NCBI RefSeq assembly: GCF_030704535.1
Contig: NC_081818.1
Location: 447,001-511,000 of the forward strand
Length of the DNA stretch: 64,000 nucleotides
Source: Vitis vinifera
Lineage: Eukaryota; Streptophyta; Magnoliopsida; Vitales; Vitaceae
Direction of reading: 5' to 3'
Position 1 is the stretch's first letter, and every line of letters begins with the position of its first letter. The notes under the pieces are model-generated. The model searched no databases. It had not been told where the DNA came from and saw only the letters and a list, made by a program, of their open reading frames with translations. Positions 10,098-22,339 of this stretch are shown in pieces. The position numbers and the translations under genes were made by a program.

Positions 10098-13000
10098 TTA
10101 TGTGGCAGCTATGGCCCCTGAATCAGTGTTAGACTCGGGAAGAGAAATGTTAACCGGTTGCCATCCTGATTGAAGATGTGTGATCCATTTCTTTGCACTG
10201 ATAACCATGTTCAAAATCTGAAGTACATCTCCCAAAGCACGGTCTTTCAAGCACATATTCTTTAAAATAATAGCTGCTTCATACCTACCCAGCAGACAGG
10301 AAGGAAAATAAGAAAACTTTATAAAGTCAGAGGAAAATTTTAGGTGCTGCAGGACTACATGCACTCCCAAAAGCTAAAGCTAATGGGAGGTAGAGGTAAC
10401 CCCACATATAAGGCCCAACCAACGGTAGTAATCAGCCAATGTGGGATATTGGACTTTCGTCCATCCGTCCTACATCAGGCACCCCCACTCAACTGCTGAG
10501 GGACATGTCAACAAGCATGGGGTGAGCTAGGCTAAACCTTGCTCTAATACCAAATAATGCAAGACCTCATACGCTCCAAAAGCTTAAGTTAATGGGGGAT
10601 AAAGGTAGACCCACATATAAGGCCCAACCAACATTAATAATCAGCTAATGTGAGACATTGGATTTTCATCCGTCCTATGTCATTAGGGAAAAAAATAAGT
10701 TTAGGCAAAGAAAGGACTTACTTGCATTGAGAAGCCATTATCGCAGATCGTCCAGCAGGGGATATTAGAAAATTCTGGATTCCATCCCAAGTTGCTTTAG
10801 AGTACTGTTTAGGATTACCACCCATAAGGTTCACGCACTTCCATAGTCTGTCATTTTTTCCAACATATAACTGAACAGTACCTAATTTTTGCTTAATTAC
10901 CATCTGCTGCTCAATAGCACTTTCCAGGGCCTTCTTAACATCAGTATTTTGGTGCTTGGGGTCTCCATATCGAATACAATCAGCTATATTTGCTTCAGTA
11001 GGCAAAATCTTTTCATTTTTTAGGGTGTTCAGGGCAAGTAAGATAACCCCTATGAGGCCTTGGACATACTCAGAAGGTTTTTGGCATCCATGAGATCCCC
11101 ATATACCATTACTGGGAACATTCGTGGTACCCATAGCTGAGGATGATGAGGGTGGAAATTCTGGTCCACGAGAGTACCTATTGTTCTGAGGATCATGGTA
11201 AAATGAAGGCGTATCATGCAAAATATGTCCTTTCTGCTGTCCGCTTAAGCTTCCAGGGTTTGGAGACTCAATATTCGAATTTCTTTTCAGCTCTCCATCT
11301 CGTTGTTGAAAACTTGGAGGATTGTGAACATTGCTGGGGTACTCGGAAATGTTTAACACACCAACATCAGGCACATTTGGGGGACCATTGGTGAAACCAG
11401 GTCCATCAGGCCTGGGAGGCATTATGTGAGAAGCAGGGGTATGAGGATTTGGTGGAAACGAATTAGACGGTCCAAATGTGGGTTGCGAAGGGAAGTTTGG
11501 CCTTAATGGTTGTGAATAATGATTTTGGTAATTGCTCTGGAGGTTATGGCCATTGCTTCGTGAAGGATCAGGACTTCCAGAAAAGAAATTTGGAGCATGT
11601 CCATTAAGGGAGGCATTGGGATTATATGCACCAGACAACTGTTGTGGTGCACTTGCTGTTCTTGGTATATTTGGTTGATTCAAGTTTCGGCGATTTTGTT
11701 TCCCTTTATACTTAATATCAGCAGTTCTCCCCATATTTGGGAGCTTCTGATTTCCTAAGTAGGAATTTTCAGAAAAGGAATCCACCGATTGATTTGTCTG
11801 AATGGGATCAGAAACTGGAATCGGTAATGTGTCAGAACTGGAATAGCTATTATTACCAAGTTGTTGTGATTCACCATTTGTTAGTGGCAGTCCTCCTGCC
11901 AGAAGACTCGTCCAGAGCCACACGCTCTTTGCTGCTGCAATGAGCGGTGCAGAAGCCTTTTGGGGTTGTGCAAGAAGAATGTTGTATCTTCTCATGCGCA
12001 ACTGATGGAGTGCATTCGAGAAGTCTCGATCACCAGAAATGAGCAAATAATTAGCAGGTGCAGGATTGTCCACAGCCCAGAACAGCATGTCAACAAGAAT
12101 CTTTTTGTCGCTTGCATCTTTAACGCCTGTTTACAATCAAAACGTCAATACAGAGCAACCCATAATTGAACTACTTAACACTCCAATTTAGACAAATGAA
12201 TAATAAACTGTACAAATCAAAAAGGGAACAGAAAGTTGGAGATTCCATGTGGCAAGACATGAGGAATTTTTTCTTTCCCCCTTTTTTTTTATTTTCTTAT
12301 TTTTTGAAAATCGATATTACACATCATTTTGGAAATGCTTCCTTCAGGCAAAACTAAATCACATCTACATTTACTGGTGGTTGGATACAACTAAAATGAA
12401 TTAACAGCATCTCTTGCAAATAATACCTCCTTTTTGCTTGAGAGAAAGAGAAGCCTATTTGGCAGTGAACTCTAAATTCCACTAGTATTATGTTACTCAT
12501 GAAAGAAAATAATAATCTATATTTAAGAAAACTGGCAAGAAATTGTAGCAGTCCGACATCGTATGAAAAAAATCATAAATGTCCATTAATTTTCATGAGA
12601 AGGTTTCTCAGGTATGCACTCCACCATAAGTGTAAGCAGAGGTTCAACTGCAACAAAACTAGTGTTATAAACCAAAACCCCTAGTCTAAATGAAGGAGAG
12701 CTCTTATCTTCGGATCAAACACAATTCTACCAGCCAAAAGTCAAGATCTGAACTTCTAATTCAGCAGAAAATATAATAATCTCGGCAGATCCACTCACCA
12801 ACACAGAAAAGGAGTAAGAAAGATTCGATTACGACTCAGTAAAACAAAATCCGTTGAATTGAAGACTGATCGTAGCAAAACGTCATAATTAAACAAGTCA
12901 AGTCAGCGATCAGAGAAAAAAAACCTTAGGAAAGCACCATGAATTAGAAGAGGCACAAGAAATGGAGGTCATGAAACCACAACAAAGACACTCGAATCGA

Positions 13001-13455
13001 ACATCGATCGAAACAAAACCACCATAATCAAACAATTCAGCAATGATTCCAAGAATCGCAGTCGGAGATCAGAGCGAATTACGAAATAGGAAAAGAAGAA
13101 TCGGAGAAATGAGAGCGTACGGACCAGCGGGGACGTGGTTGAGGGCGATGCCGGTGCTGGAGAGGGCTTGCTGAACGGGAGGAGGAATCCGATGGGTGTC
13201 GCCGTAGGCGGAGATGGAGACGGGACCTTTGTAGTTCATCGTGAACAGAGCTGAGCTTATGTTCTGGGCGATGGAGTGGGGTTCGCAGCCCTTGGGGACC
13301 TGGCAATTCTCTATGTCCCACCATACAGACGTCTTCGCCCCCGAGTACTGAGCCTCTGCAACACCCGATCCGCCGCCACCGGAGCCACCGCCTGCAGCCA
13401 TAAAGGACATCGTTTGACCGCTGCCTCCGCCACCTCCCATATTCACCATTCCCAA
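10098..13455 (-). CDS. NYN-domain (PIN-like) putative RNase, 640 aa, three coding exons
   Basis: Coding exons: 13455-13125, 12126-10722 and 10284-10098; donors and acceptors are GT/AG and the phases close. After a Gly-rich start (residues 1-40) comes an NYN domain (about 42-190), the PIN-like fold of LabA and limkain-b1/MARF1 proteins. The acidic residues expected for metal-dependent RNA cleavage are present: D47 in WWDIEN, D123 in DKKILVD, and D143/D145 in SGDRDFS. Next is a long Asn/Pro/Ser-rich disordered linker (about 215-450). The C-terminal region (about 465-575) is predicted helical and may be a winged-helix unit. Arabidopsis relatives are often labelled 'putative endonuclease or glycosyl hydrolase'. 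RNase activity is inferred. Intron 2 (10285-10721) hosts a small LTR element. A TATA-like stretch lies near 13492-13503. Confidence 0.9.
10345..10682 (-). mobile_element. TRIM (miniature LTR retrotransposon) in intron 2 of the NYN gene
   Basis: Two direct repeats of about 130 bp (10345-10477 and 10558-10682) flank an 80-bp interior. On the minus strand each LTR begins TG and ends CA. The interior starts with TGGTATTAGAGC (10541-10552), matching an initiator tRNA-Met primer-binding site, and ends with a G-rich purine tract (GAGTGGGGGTG) next to the second LTR. Five-base direct duplications TTAGG flank it exactly at 10340-10344 and 10683-10687. It codes for nothing, so it would depend on enzymes in trans. 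It lies in the same orientation as the host gene. The two LTRs differ at a good number of positions, so the insertion is not recent. Confidence 0.85.
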
Positions 13456-13522
13456 TAATTTTAGCCTTCTGGCGAAGATGTAGAGGCCGCTATAATTTAT
13501 AAATCTAATCTAATGTCAATCT

Positions 13523-13566
13523 AAAAGAAAAAGAAAAAGAAAAAGAAAAAGAAAAAAGAAAAAGAA
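13523..13566. repeat. (AAAAAG)n microsatellite
   Basis: A run of AAAAG/AAAAAG units lies just upstream of the NYN gene start region. Confidence 0.85.
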
Positions 13567-15337
13567 GATGGAGAGAGTTGCGATGGGAAGGTGAGATTAC
13601 GGTGGAGCCCCTGGACTGGCAGTCGCTAGACTTGGGGCCCTTTATGCCCTCATCCACTTCTTTACGCCAGCATTATATTCAAATACTCGTATTTCTCCTA
13701 CTATCTCATTTACAAAATGGAAATATAATTAATTAAAATTTAACAAAAGTTTAAGCTTTAATAAGATTCCTCTAGCACTCATTTTAGAAAATGTTTTTAA
13801 TCTTAAAAAACGTTTTTAAAAATCACTGTTATTCCTAAAAACACTTTTTAATACTTTAAATATAAATATTTATCAACCTGGTTGGTAAATGTAAATAATT
13901 ATTTTAAAAAATTAATAATTTCCTTACATAATTTATAAGTAAGAATAAAAAATTATTCTCAAAAATAATTATATATTAATAAATATTTATTTGGTATCTA
14001 TATAATAATATCAATTAAATGTTGTCATGTCTGACGATTAATCATCCAATCTCGTTTATTTGTATTGTTATACTTATACATTGATCTTATTCTTTTATTG
14101 GATATCAAGTCATGAGGAATGAAGAAGTCGAAGGAAAGAGAGTGATGACTGATGGTGGGTGACGGTAAAAACACCCGAGTGGCGTGGGGAGAGGAGCGGA
14201 GACTGCAGATGAGAGTCAAAATCAAAGTCACCCAAGGTCCCACACTTGTAGCCTCCAGAAAGAGACTCAGTCTCACCGCCCCCCTCTCTCTCTCATTTAA
14301 TCTTTTATAGTTGGAAAGAGGAGCAGATGAAGTGTAGAGAGAGGCCAGAAAGGTGTCATCCTCGGCCCATGTGTTGCTTCTCCAACGTGTAAGACTTTCT
14401 TTTTATTTAGCGAAACAAAAAGACAAAGAGGAAAGGAGAAAGAAGGGAATAAAGGCCCCCTTTCTATATTCAAATCCCTAATCTATCCTTGTATCCATAA
14501 TCTAATGTCATCAAGTTGCTTAGGAAATAAGAATGGTGGCTTCCTCCCTACCCACCCTTCCCATGTCCTCATCCCCAACCCATTTTCTATGTTTCTTTTC
14601 ACTTTCATTCTTCATCATCCTAAAAACATAATTACATCCTATTACAATTATCGAACCAAATTCTATCGTATCCTAATTAAGATTTCAATAAATTCCGCAT
14701 TATAGATTTTTCCAAATCAATTTGTATCATTCCACAAATTCGTTCTAAAGAGTTAATAATCAATGACCCCATCCTTTGAAGTTAAGAATTTAAGAGCAAT
14801 ATTGTTGTACCAAGACATACCAAATAGATTTAGCAAAGCAACGAGCCACTCTATATTATTTTCAACCTCAAATTTAATAAACACTACCACCACCGCCACC
14901 AAAACAAACAAAAGAAGCAAACAAACAAATAAGGTTACAGGTCCGGATATGCATGAGCTAGGCTTTTGGGTGAAGAATATTCAATCTTGGTTCTCTTGGA
15001 GACCATGAAATAGCCTGGATTGTTCATGTCATGACCTCAGCCTATGAGAAAAACCCACCCATTAGGCCCTTACTATATACTGAAAGAAACTGAACATGTA
15101 AAGTGACTAGAAGGAAATATTACTTCAAAACTGTGCTCTTTGCACAAATGGGTAAGGTTTGATATCATTTACCCGTCACCATATGACAAAGAAAATTGAT
15201 GAGAAAGACTATCAAAGTGAAGGGTTATGAGAATTTGAGTGTCATACATTTTCTCTATTCAGAATGTACAAGTCTTGGCATCATATTTCTTGACTCCTAG
15301 TATATGCTGTCTGAGGAACAGACTTGGGGCACCCCAA
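13567..15337. other. Spacer between the NYN gene and the PDK gene
   Basis: AT-rich. 13780-13990 carries poly-A/T-rich sequence of the 'AAAACGTTTTTAAAA' kind that recurs at 47270-47600, possibly a common degenerate repeat. 14290-14480 is richer in GA/CT. No ORF with family resemblance was seen. The part near 15200-15337 is probably the PDK 3' UTR. Confidence 0.5.
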
Positions 15338-18300
15338 CTATGGCAGGGGCTCCTCTGAGTCTCCCAGGCGTGACAAATGAAGGTAAGCATCAGTCCCTGT
15401 ATATGCAGATCATGAGTTCAAATGTTAGGCACAAATTTGGTTGGTAAAGCTCAGTCAGATGGAATTGGGAGTTGTCACTAGGAACCGTGCATATCAGCAA
15501 AACTTGAAATGATGTGGTTTCTTGAAAGCATAAAAGTATCCTCTATCCAACACAAAAACAAAATAAACTTTCTGAAAATGCTATTTAAAATAAAATAAAC
15601 CCAGAATCAGGTGTTTCACAAGTGTTTTTGTTGGGACACATGCTTTAATCCTTGCAACAAACAACTCTGACCCATGAACCACCCGATTTCCTCCTTGCCC
15701 TTTTTTCAATAAACCAGCAAAGAACTTTAAGTGAAGCAAGAAGGTTTAGTTACAAGTGTTAACAGCTCAAATAGTTAAATGATTGAGAGAATAAATGATA
15801 AGTTGACTTGGTAATGTGGCTGAAACAATAGGGAAGAAAAAATGATTCAGGTAGCAAGTAAATGTATTAACCAGTGCATTTGTTCAGAAATTCAGGTTAT
15901 AGGAGGAGAATGAGCTTAATTTTATTCCAGAAATGAATCTAGAAGTTTTTGGATTTTATCAGCAGGGAGAAAGCTTGTTGGATTTACTCTAACAGATAAG
16001 ATGTTGAACTCACCATATCCTTCCATGGAAATAATTTGCAGATCTCCTCCAAAATACCGAGCATATAGACGGCTTATTGGAAGCCCACATCCATATCCAG
16101 CCATTGTCACTCTATCAGCTGATGCAAGGTCTAAGTTCTCATCTAATGGATTTCTTGCAGTACTGTAAAGATACGTAAAAATTTTGGGAAGGCCACTTCT
16201 TGGGATGCCACCCCCTTCATCTGAGATCTAGAGTTTCGAAAACACACACACACACACACAATCGATTGGTTAACCAAGCGGCAAACGCATTTACCAGATG
16301 TAGTAGACGAATCAAGAAGAAGTTCAGCAACCACATGAAACAGAATCATCCTAATTTTTTCTCCTTAACACTTACTTAAATAGGGCCACTTCAGGATTCC
16401 AAGAAATTACTTCCATTTCATTTGTAATGTACACTGATCATTCACTTTTACATTTTCCAATATAGAACATATGCTATGAAATCAAAATTGTCCAATCTCA
16501 ATTCCAAGCACTTGGGTAAAGAAGATAGCTAGCATTTTTAATATGCACATGGGTGTCGGGATACTTAGGTTGATAGCCAACATCAAACCATTGGTCAGAT
16601 GATGACGAAGAATGATCATACACAACACACCACTCAAGAACATTATGAATGCTTCACAAGACTAAAGAATTTGTCCACTCGATGACAGTGAAGCACATAC
16701 CTTAATTGTAACATCCTCTAGTCCATCTGCAACAATGATTCGAACTGGAGGTGCAATGTCATCTGAGTCCATGAACCGCTCTTGGACAGCACGCAAGGAA
16801 TTCTTAACCAGCTCAAATACCATCTGGTGCAAGTGTGTTGGAACATAACTGTAATAAAGTAAAACAAGAGACCATGAAACAAAAACTGAAAATGTTAGTT
16901 CCCTTGTGAAATCAAACAAAATCATGACTTCAATGAAGATTAAATGGATGTTCACAATCAAACACAAAGAGAAAACTATATTTACATAGTCCATCATCCT
17001 GCAAGATTGAACAGCCAGCATCCAACAAATCCAATCCACAACAAAGGGTGGTATAAAGACTGAGGGCTTTGCTCTAGACTATAATGTGATGTCATGGGAG
17101 TTGGGTCAGATTTTGGCAGAAGTTAGAGATGACTTCTGGTTAAATTCTAAGCTAGGCTTTTTTTAGCTTTATGTCTTGACTGCTACAGGTTCAAACACTG
17201 TTCAAGGCAGCCCGATCACTGCATCAAGAAGCAGACACAAGTTGGTCCAAATCAAAGTACCAAAAATGGGGAGATAGACTGATAACGAACTGGATGAAAC
17301 TAATAAGAGAAGATGCCATCAAGCTCAGTGGGAAAGTCTGGTTTTGGTAGTACTTTACACCAGAATGTTCTAACATGCTGCTGCTTTAGCCAAACATCAA
17401 TAATAACGGATGAATTTATTTTCTCAGTTCTTTGTTGACAAGATCTCATTTGGTAAAAGCTACTCAACTTTCTATATCAATGGATGTTTTCCTACGTTAA
17501 GCAGTGAAGGCACAATGATTAGAAAGCTCCTACGTTTCCAGTAGCAGAGCTTTAGCAATTGATAGATTGAATCTAGAACTAGTAAACTTGGGAGGTAAGC
17601 CATGAGATTGATCCAAAGAACTGGAATAAGAAGATGAATTGGAGAGGTAAAAAGGTTGCCCATGAAATGAAAATGAAAGACATAGAGCTTACGGGAAAGT
17701 AAAACATTGGTCCCCATATATGTTAACATCAGGAGCACTCCCATACTCTCGTAAACAAATAGCACGGGCATCCTCACTGGCATTCCGTGCAACATCCATA
17801 GGGGACACCTTAGTATGTATACAGCCTACACAATCAGGTTGTGGATTGTGATCATGCAGCGCCACATGCTGCCCTGAGTTCCACCCAAGAATGAAACATT
17901 GGATCAATGCAGGTGGAACAAAAATATTCCCAAAACTTTACCAGTAGCATAAAGAGAAGGGAATAAGTATAGACTTGCATATTGAAACTGGATTAAGGGG
18001 AGAAAATAAGATGGTGAAAGTAAATGAAAAACTAACCAATAAGCATACGAATTCCAATTCTTGACATGTAAAACCTATCCAGAAACTGATGGATCTCATC
18101 AAGCTTTCGAGCTTTTGGATAAATGTCGTTCTTCAGCTGTTGAACACCCAAAGCCATCATAGGGACCACATTGTTATGCCTCACTTTAATCATCTTGATC
18201 ATGTTCGTAAAACCCAACTCATCATTAGTATCCTTGACCTCAGGAAAGGATCGGATGTCATGGAATGACTCCAAATACCAGTCTCGAACCTAACAATCGA

Positions 18301-19426
18301 GAAAAAGAATGGCACACTTGTATTTACAACCTCAAAATTTGCAGCAAATTCACAGCATAAAAAAATAGTGATCAAATTGACCAAGTTACAACAAATTTAG
18401 CAGCAAAACAACTCTTTGGTTAACGTCAACAAAACATTTCTGAGAAAATATCAGATGCCTTAGAACAGGAAAATGTAATATGGCCTTATTTGTATATGTA
18501 GAATCTTTAAGAGTATGCAGTAACAGTTGAGAATAACAATGATTGAACCACCTATAAGCAAAGATCAATACCACGGCTCCAGACAAGTCAGACTGATCAT
18601 TCTCAATCTATTTATTCTGCTGATTAAACCACCTATAAAGGAAATGGATTGCTTCTATAAACGGAATCTGTACAGATTCTAGATAAGGTTTTCACAAAAA
18701 TAAAAATAAAAAGGACAATGCACCCAAATTAAACAAATAAAATAGCATTTTAGTCAAAACCCACAAGCATGAAACAAGGTAAATGTTGAATTCCAAATGC
18801 AAAAACCCCAAGGCCAAGACGGCACGACTCTAATGAATCAAAACCCAAATAAAACTCTACAAAATAATTCCACATCTGTATCTGCTATAACAATCCAATG
18901 AAAGTAATTAAACACTATATAACCAAATTCGGTAGAGGTATGATGTTTCTGGTTGTTTTGATGAATTTTATAGACTGCAGAAATTAAAACAAACCCACCA
19001 CAAAAATCAGACAGGAAACTAAACCCATTTGCCAAATCACCAAGAAACCACAAGAACTCTAGGACCCCATTTCAGGAACCCAGAATGGACAAAAAAAAAA
19101 ACCCCCACGAAATTTGATTAACGATTACCCATTAAGAGACGGTTGGAGAAAATGAGATCAACAAAAGTGGGGAGTACCTTGAGGACAGCAGGCTTCTGGG
19201 ACAAGCCAAAGGGCAAGCTCTGGAGCTCAAGGGTTCTCCTGGCAATCCTAATTGGAAGTTCCTTGTGGAGGAATTGAGCAGAAAAGACCAAGTTTCTGCT
19301 TGTAGGTTGAGAACCAAACTTGGTCATGTACCTCAAGCTCACCCCAGTCTGCTTCCTCCCACCCCATTTCTCCACTTCATCAAGCAAAACTTTGGGGAAT
19401 GACGCCAACGCTTTCTTAGCTGCCAT
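15338..19426 (-). CDS. PDK: Pyruvate dehydrogenase (acetyl-transferring) kinase, mitochondrial, 367 aa
   Basis: Six coding exons: 19426-19178, 18289-18037, 17873-17693, 16848-16701, 16227-16014 and 15396-15338; phases close and the length matches plant PDKs. The enzyme phosphorylates the E1-alpha subunit of the mitochondrial pyruvate dehydrogenase complex and switches it off. It is a GHKL-fold Ser kinase. Visible motifs: the four-helix N-terminal domain with the conserved RHNNVVP (H121), N box with E240, K243 and N244 (FELVKNSLRA), G1 box DEGGGIP (280-286) and G2 box GYGCGLP (321-327). All ATP-binding residues are kept. The last exon encodes only 18 residues and lies 617 bp beyond exon 5. It was found by matching the conserved tail TDAYLHLSRLGDS. 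No frame damage was seen. Confidence 0.97.
16246..16260. repeat. (CA)n microsatellite beside a PDK splice acceptor
   Basis: A short CA run (GT on the coding strand) lies about 15 bases upstream of the acceptor of PDK exon 5, within the polypyrimidine region of the intron. Confidence 0.6.
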
Positions 19427-20126
19427 GGCTACAGAATAGAAATAGAATGAGATAAATACAGCGAAAAACGTGCAACTATATCGGGATTAGGGAGACGTGC
19501 ACTGACACATAAAGCTTGGAGCTTGGGCCACCCTGTTGCTAAACGAGGAAATACTGAGATGATGTGTATATGCCACATCGGCAATTTCAATTTCTTAATG
19601 AGAAAATGTACTTTTTCTGCTTAGTTTTTCTTTCTTATTTTATACTCTTTTAAATTTATTTTTCTATTCTATTTTTTGTTCCATCTATTTATTTATTTAT
19701 TTATTTATTTTCTAACTTTTTATTCTATCACCTATTTTTTCTTCTATTAAATAACCAAAATTTGTCTACCCTCCCCGCTCTTTAATTTCTTACCACTGTA
19801 GTATCAAACGTTCACTATGCCCACATCGTCTCACATCGTCTCTGTCTCTCCCTCTTCCAGCACCAGTCTCTCTCTCTCTCTCTCTCTCTCTTTCTCCCTG
19901 TGACATGACACCCTTTGCTCTGTCGTCCTTTCACTTTCTCCCATTCCTTCTTTGTTTTTATTTTCCTCTTTTCAGTTAGTGCTTTATCATACACACCCAG
20001 ACAGATTATATCATACCCACAACCAGAAGCAGAGCGTCTCTCTCCTTTGCTCTGAAACCCCAATAACCACTCCCTCCCTTCTCTCCTTTCCTTTCTATCT
20101 GCAACCCCACACAAGGAACCAAGACA
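19427..20126. other. Upstream of PDK; pyrimidine-rich tracts and microsatellites
   Basis: Contains (TTTA)n at about 19685-19710 and (TC)n at 19867-19892. The 19840-20130 stretch is strongly CT-rich on the plus strand, as in some plant 5' leaders. Long minus-strand ORFs here are GA-repeat artefacts. Confidence 0.6.
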
Positions 20127-20276
20127 ATGCCGCCTCCCCCCTCTCTCTTCCTTCTCGTCTTCTTCTTCCTTGGCTGTTTTTTCCCTCTCCCCCAAACCCA
20201 CAACAGTCACCATCTGGTCTCCGATAAGCAGGTTCTTCTTCATAGACACCGCACAGTGAAGTTCACTGCTTTTTAA
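20127..20276 (+). CDS. Doubtful small secreted peptide or first exon, 49 aa
   Basis: An ATG at 20127 after a CT-rich leader-like stretch opens a 49-codon frame to TAA (20274-20276). It starts with a strongly hydrophobic segment (SLFLLVFFFLGCFF) that looks like a signal peptide, followed by a His/Arg-rich mature part of about 25 residues. It matches no family I know. It could be the first exon of a gene whose remainder has decayed, or chance, since CT-rich DNA tends to encode Leu/Phe/Ser/Pro runs. No convincing downstream exon was found. Confidence 0.2.
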   Translation: MPPPPSLFLLVFFFLGCFFPLPQTHNSHHLVSDKQVLLHRHRTVKFTAF

Positions 20277-21470
20277 TTAAACATTTTTAAAATAAATTAT
20301 TGAGAAAAATAATCAATATCTTCATGGAGGGAAATTTTTTAATAAATTGATAATATTTAATTATCAAAAATCAATTTCGGTTTTAATGAATCTATTGATT
20401 GAATTTCCCATTGGTAGAGTCACCTAATATTCTATTTTTAGTACTTTGATAGTTATTAATCATATTATTTTATATATTTTTTATATACTTTAATCTAATT
20501 TATTTTCATATTAATTTCACATATTTATATTATATGACAGCGACGTTGACTATTTTAAACAAAATTTTTAAGTGTCTACTAACTTGGTTTTTCTAAATCC
20601 TTCTTCGAATTATTTACCTAATGAAAATCAAGTAGTTGAATTTGTCAATTAGATCAACATTTTGTAGTTGAGACTGTAGTTTGATTGAATTGAATTAACT
20701 AGATTTCGTGAATATTATTTTTCTTGAAATATTTTTTAAAAAAGTTATGAAGACTTGGAAAGCATTTTTTACTAAGTATTCAAATGTTATGTTCCAAGAT
20801 CGATCCAACTTTAAGTTGGACCAATCCAAGTTGCATTTTGCTGATGATATTTCATTGGTTGGATGAAGGGTTTTTTTTCATTTAAAAACCCTAAAATTGT
20901 TTCCTGTTTTGTAAAGAGAATATCAAAGTCGCAATAGTTATCCCTTTTTAGTTCTTTTTTCCTTTCCTAATTTTGGGGTGTTTGATTATAAAGAAAAATC
21001 AAACTTTCTAATTGTTTTCCAAATTGTTTTTAATGGATTTTTTTTTTAGAAAACAAATGTGTCGATTCCTTTCTTCATTCATCTCTTAATTTTGAAACTA
21101 TTGAGTTTGGGTAAAAACTCATTTTCTTCTTGTGTGAATTCAAGAAGAAGTCAAGATTGAGCTTGGTGTAGACTCTAAGTGTGTTTCATAAGAAAAAGTT
21201 GTGTACCTGAAAGTGAAAGGTACTAATCAAGTGGTACAAGAAGGATTAGTAGGTTTGAGTCAAGTGAAATCTTGTATTCAATGTTTATTTTTCATACTGC
21301 ACATTTTTTATCTGTTGTAGGCCTTTAATTTTTTTTTATCTTTTCAGAAGTTTTCCACGTAAATTTTGATGTCACAGTTGCTCTCTTTCTCTCTTCTCTT
21401 TGATTTATTTTCAGCCTTATTTTGCTTATTTAATGCTCATGATTTTAAGTTAAATAAAAGAACAATGGGA

Positions 21471-21472
<2 letters not shown>
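20277..21472. other. AT-rich spacer, possible LTR fragment
   Basis: No gene was recognised. The stretch 21130-21290 (tandem-like 'aagtgaaaggtactaatcaa' wording and a following 'gtcaagtgaaatc') has the look of the 3' part of a plant LTR, but no partner was found. Confidence 0.35.

Positions 21473-21544
<72 letters not shown>
21473..21544. repeat. (AT)36 microsatellite
   Basis: An uninterrupted dinucleotide run of 72 bases, expected to be highly polymorphic between individuals and prone to assembly length error. Confidence 0.97.
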
Positions 21545-21547
<3 letters not shown>

Positions 21548-21715
21548 TTCTTGTTAAGTTATTTTAGAAATTTTTTGTACTTATTATTGGTAGAGATATT
21601 TTGTAGAAATGGAAATTTGAGTTTATTGAAAAACCGATTTGAATCGTATTGAAGAGTGTTATTGCATTCATAGTTATGTGTAATGTCTAATTTGTATTGA
21701 AAAAACGATTGAAAA

Positions 21716-22339
21716 TGTAACGACCCGCACCCAATCATGTAGATATTGTCCACTTTGGGCCCAAGGGGGCCCTCACGGCTTTAAAACACGTCTACTTGGT
21801 GAAGAAGAGCCTTTACAGCGCCAAGAACATTCTCCCATACCCAATATGGGACATTACAAACACCCCCTCATACAGACACAACGTCCTTGTTGTGTCCCAT
21901 GGGATTACGGGGTCAAATAAATCCCCACACCGGGGTCGGGGATCGGCTCTAATACCATTTGTAACGACCCGCTCCCAGCCATGTAGATATTGTTCGTTTT
22001 GGGTCAAAGGGGGCTCTCATGGTTTTAAAACGCGTCTACTTGGTGAAGAGGAGTCTCTACATATATAGCGCCAAGAACATTCTCCCATATCCGAGCCCCC
22101 CATGCAGACACAATGTCCTCATTGTGTCCCATGGGATTGGAGAGCCAAACAAACCCTCACACAGGGGTCGGGGATCGGTTCTAATACCATTTGTAATAAC
22201 CCGCACTCAACCGTGTAAATATTGTCCGCTTTGGACCCAAGGGGCCCTCATGGCTTTAAAACACGTCTATTTGATTAAGAGGAGTCTCTACATATATAGC
22301 GTCAGGAATATTTTCCCCTATCCAATATGAGACATCACA
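21716..22339 (-). mobile_element. Tandem TRIM-like array: three LTRs sharing two interiors
   Basis: Three LTR copies (21716-21858; 21960 to about 22091, its end deleted; 22192-22339) alternate with two interiors (21859-21959 and about 22092-22191). On the plus strand each copy begins TGTAA and a complete one ends CA. Read on the minus strand, each LTR ending in TTACA is followed after two bases by TGGTATTAGAGC or TGGTATTAGAAC, a tRNA-Met primer-binding site. Each interior ends in a G-rich tract (TGAGGGGGTG in the first). There is no coding capacity. A shared-LTR tandem of this kind is typically made by recombination between LTRs. Flanks are A-rich on both sides, so a target duplication cannot be confirmed. 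Confidence 0.8.

Noticed and set aside
15400-15480. tRNA-derived SINE head (B-box-like GAGTTCAAATG)
   Set aside because: Only one weak box was seen, with no A box or tail, and the stretch overlaps the intron just before the last PDK exon.
19815-20249. 144-codon minus-strand ORF rich in Glu, Arg and Lys
   Set aside because: Produced by GA-repeat sequence (complement of the CT-rich tract), not by a real gene.
21716-22339. Cassandra-type element carrying a 5S rRNA segment
   Set aside because: Cassandra LTRs contain a recognisable 5S rRNA-like block. None was seen in these LTRs.
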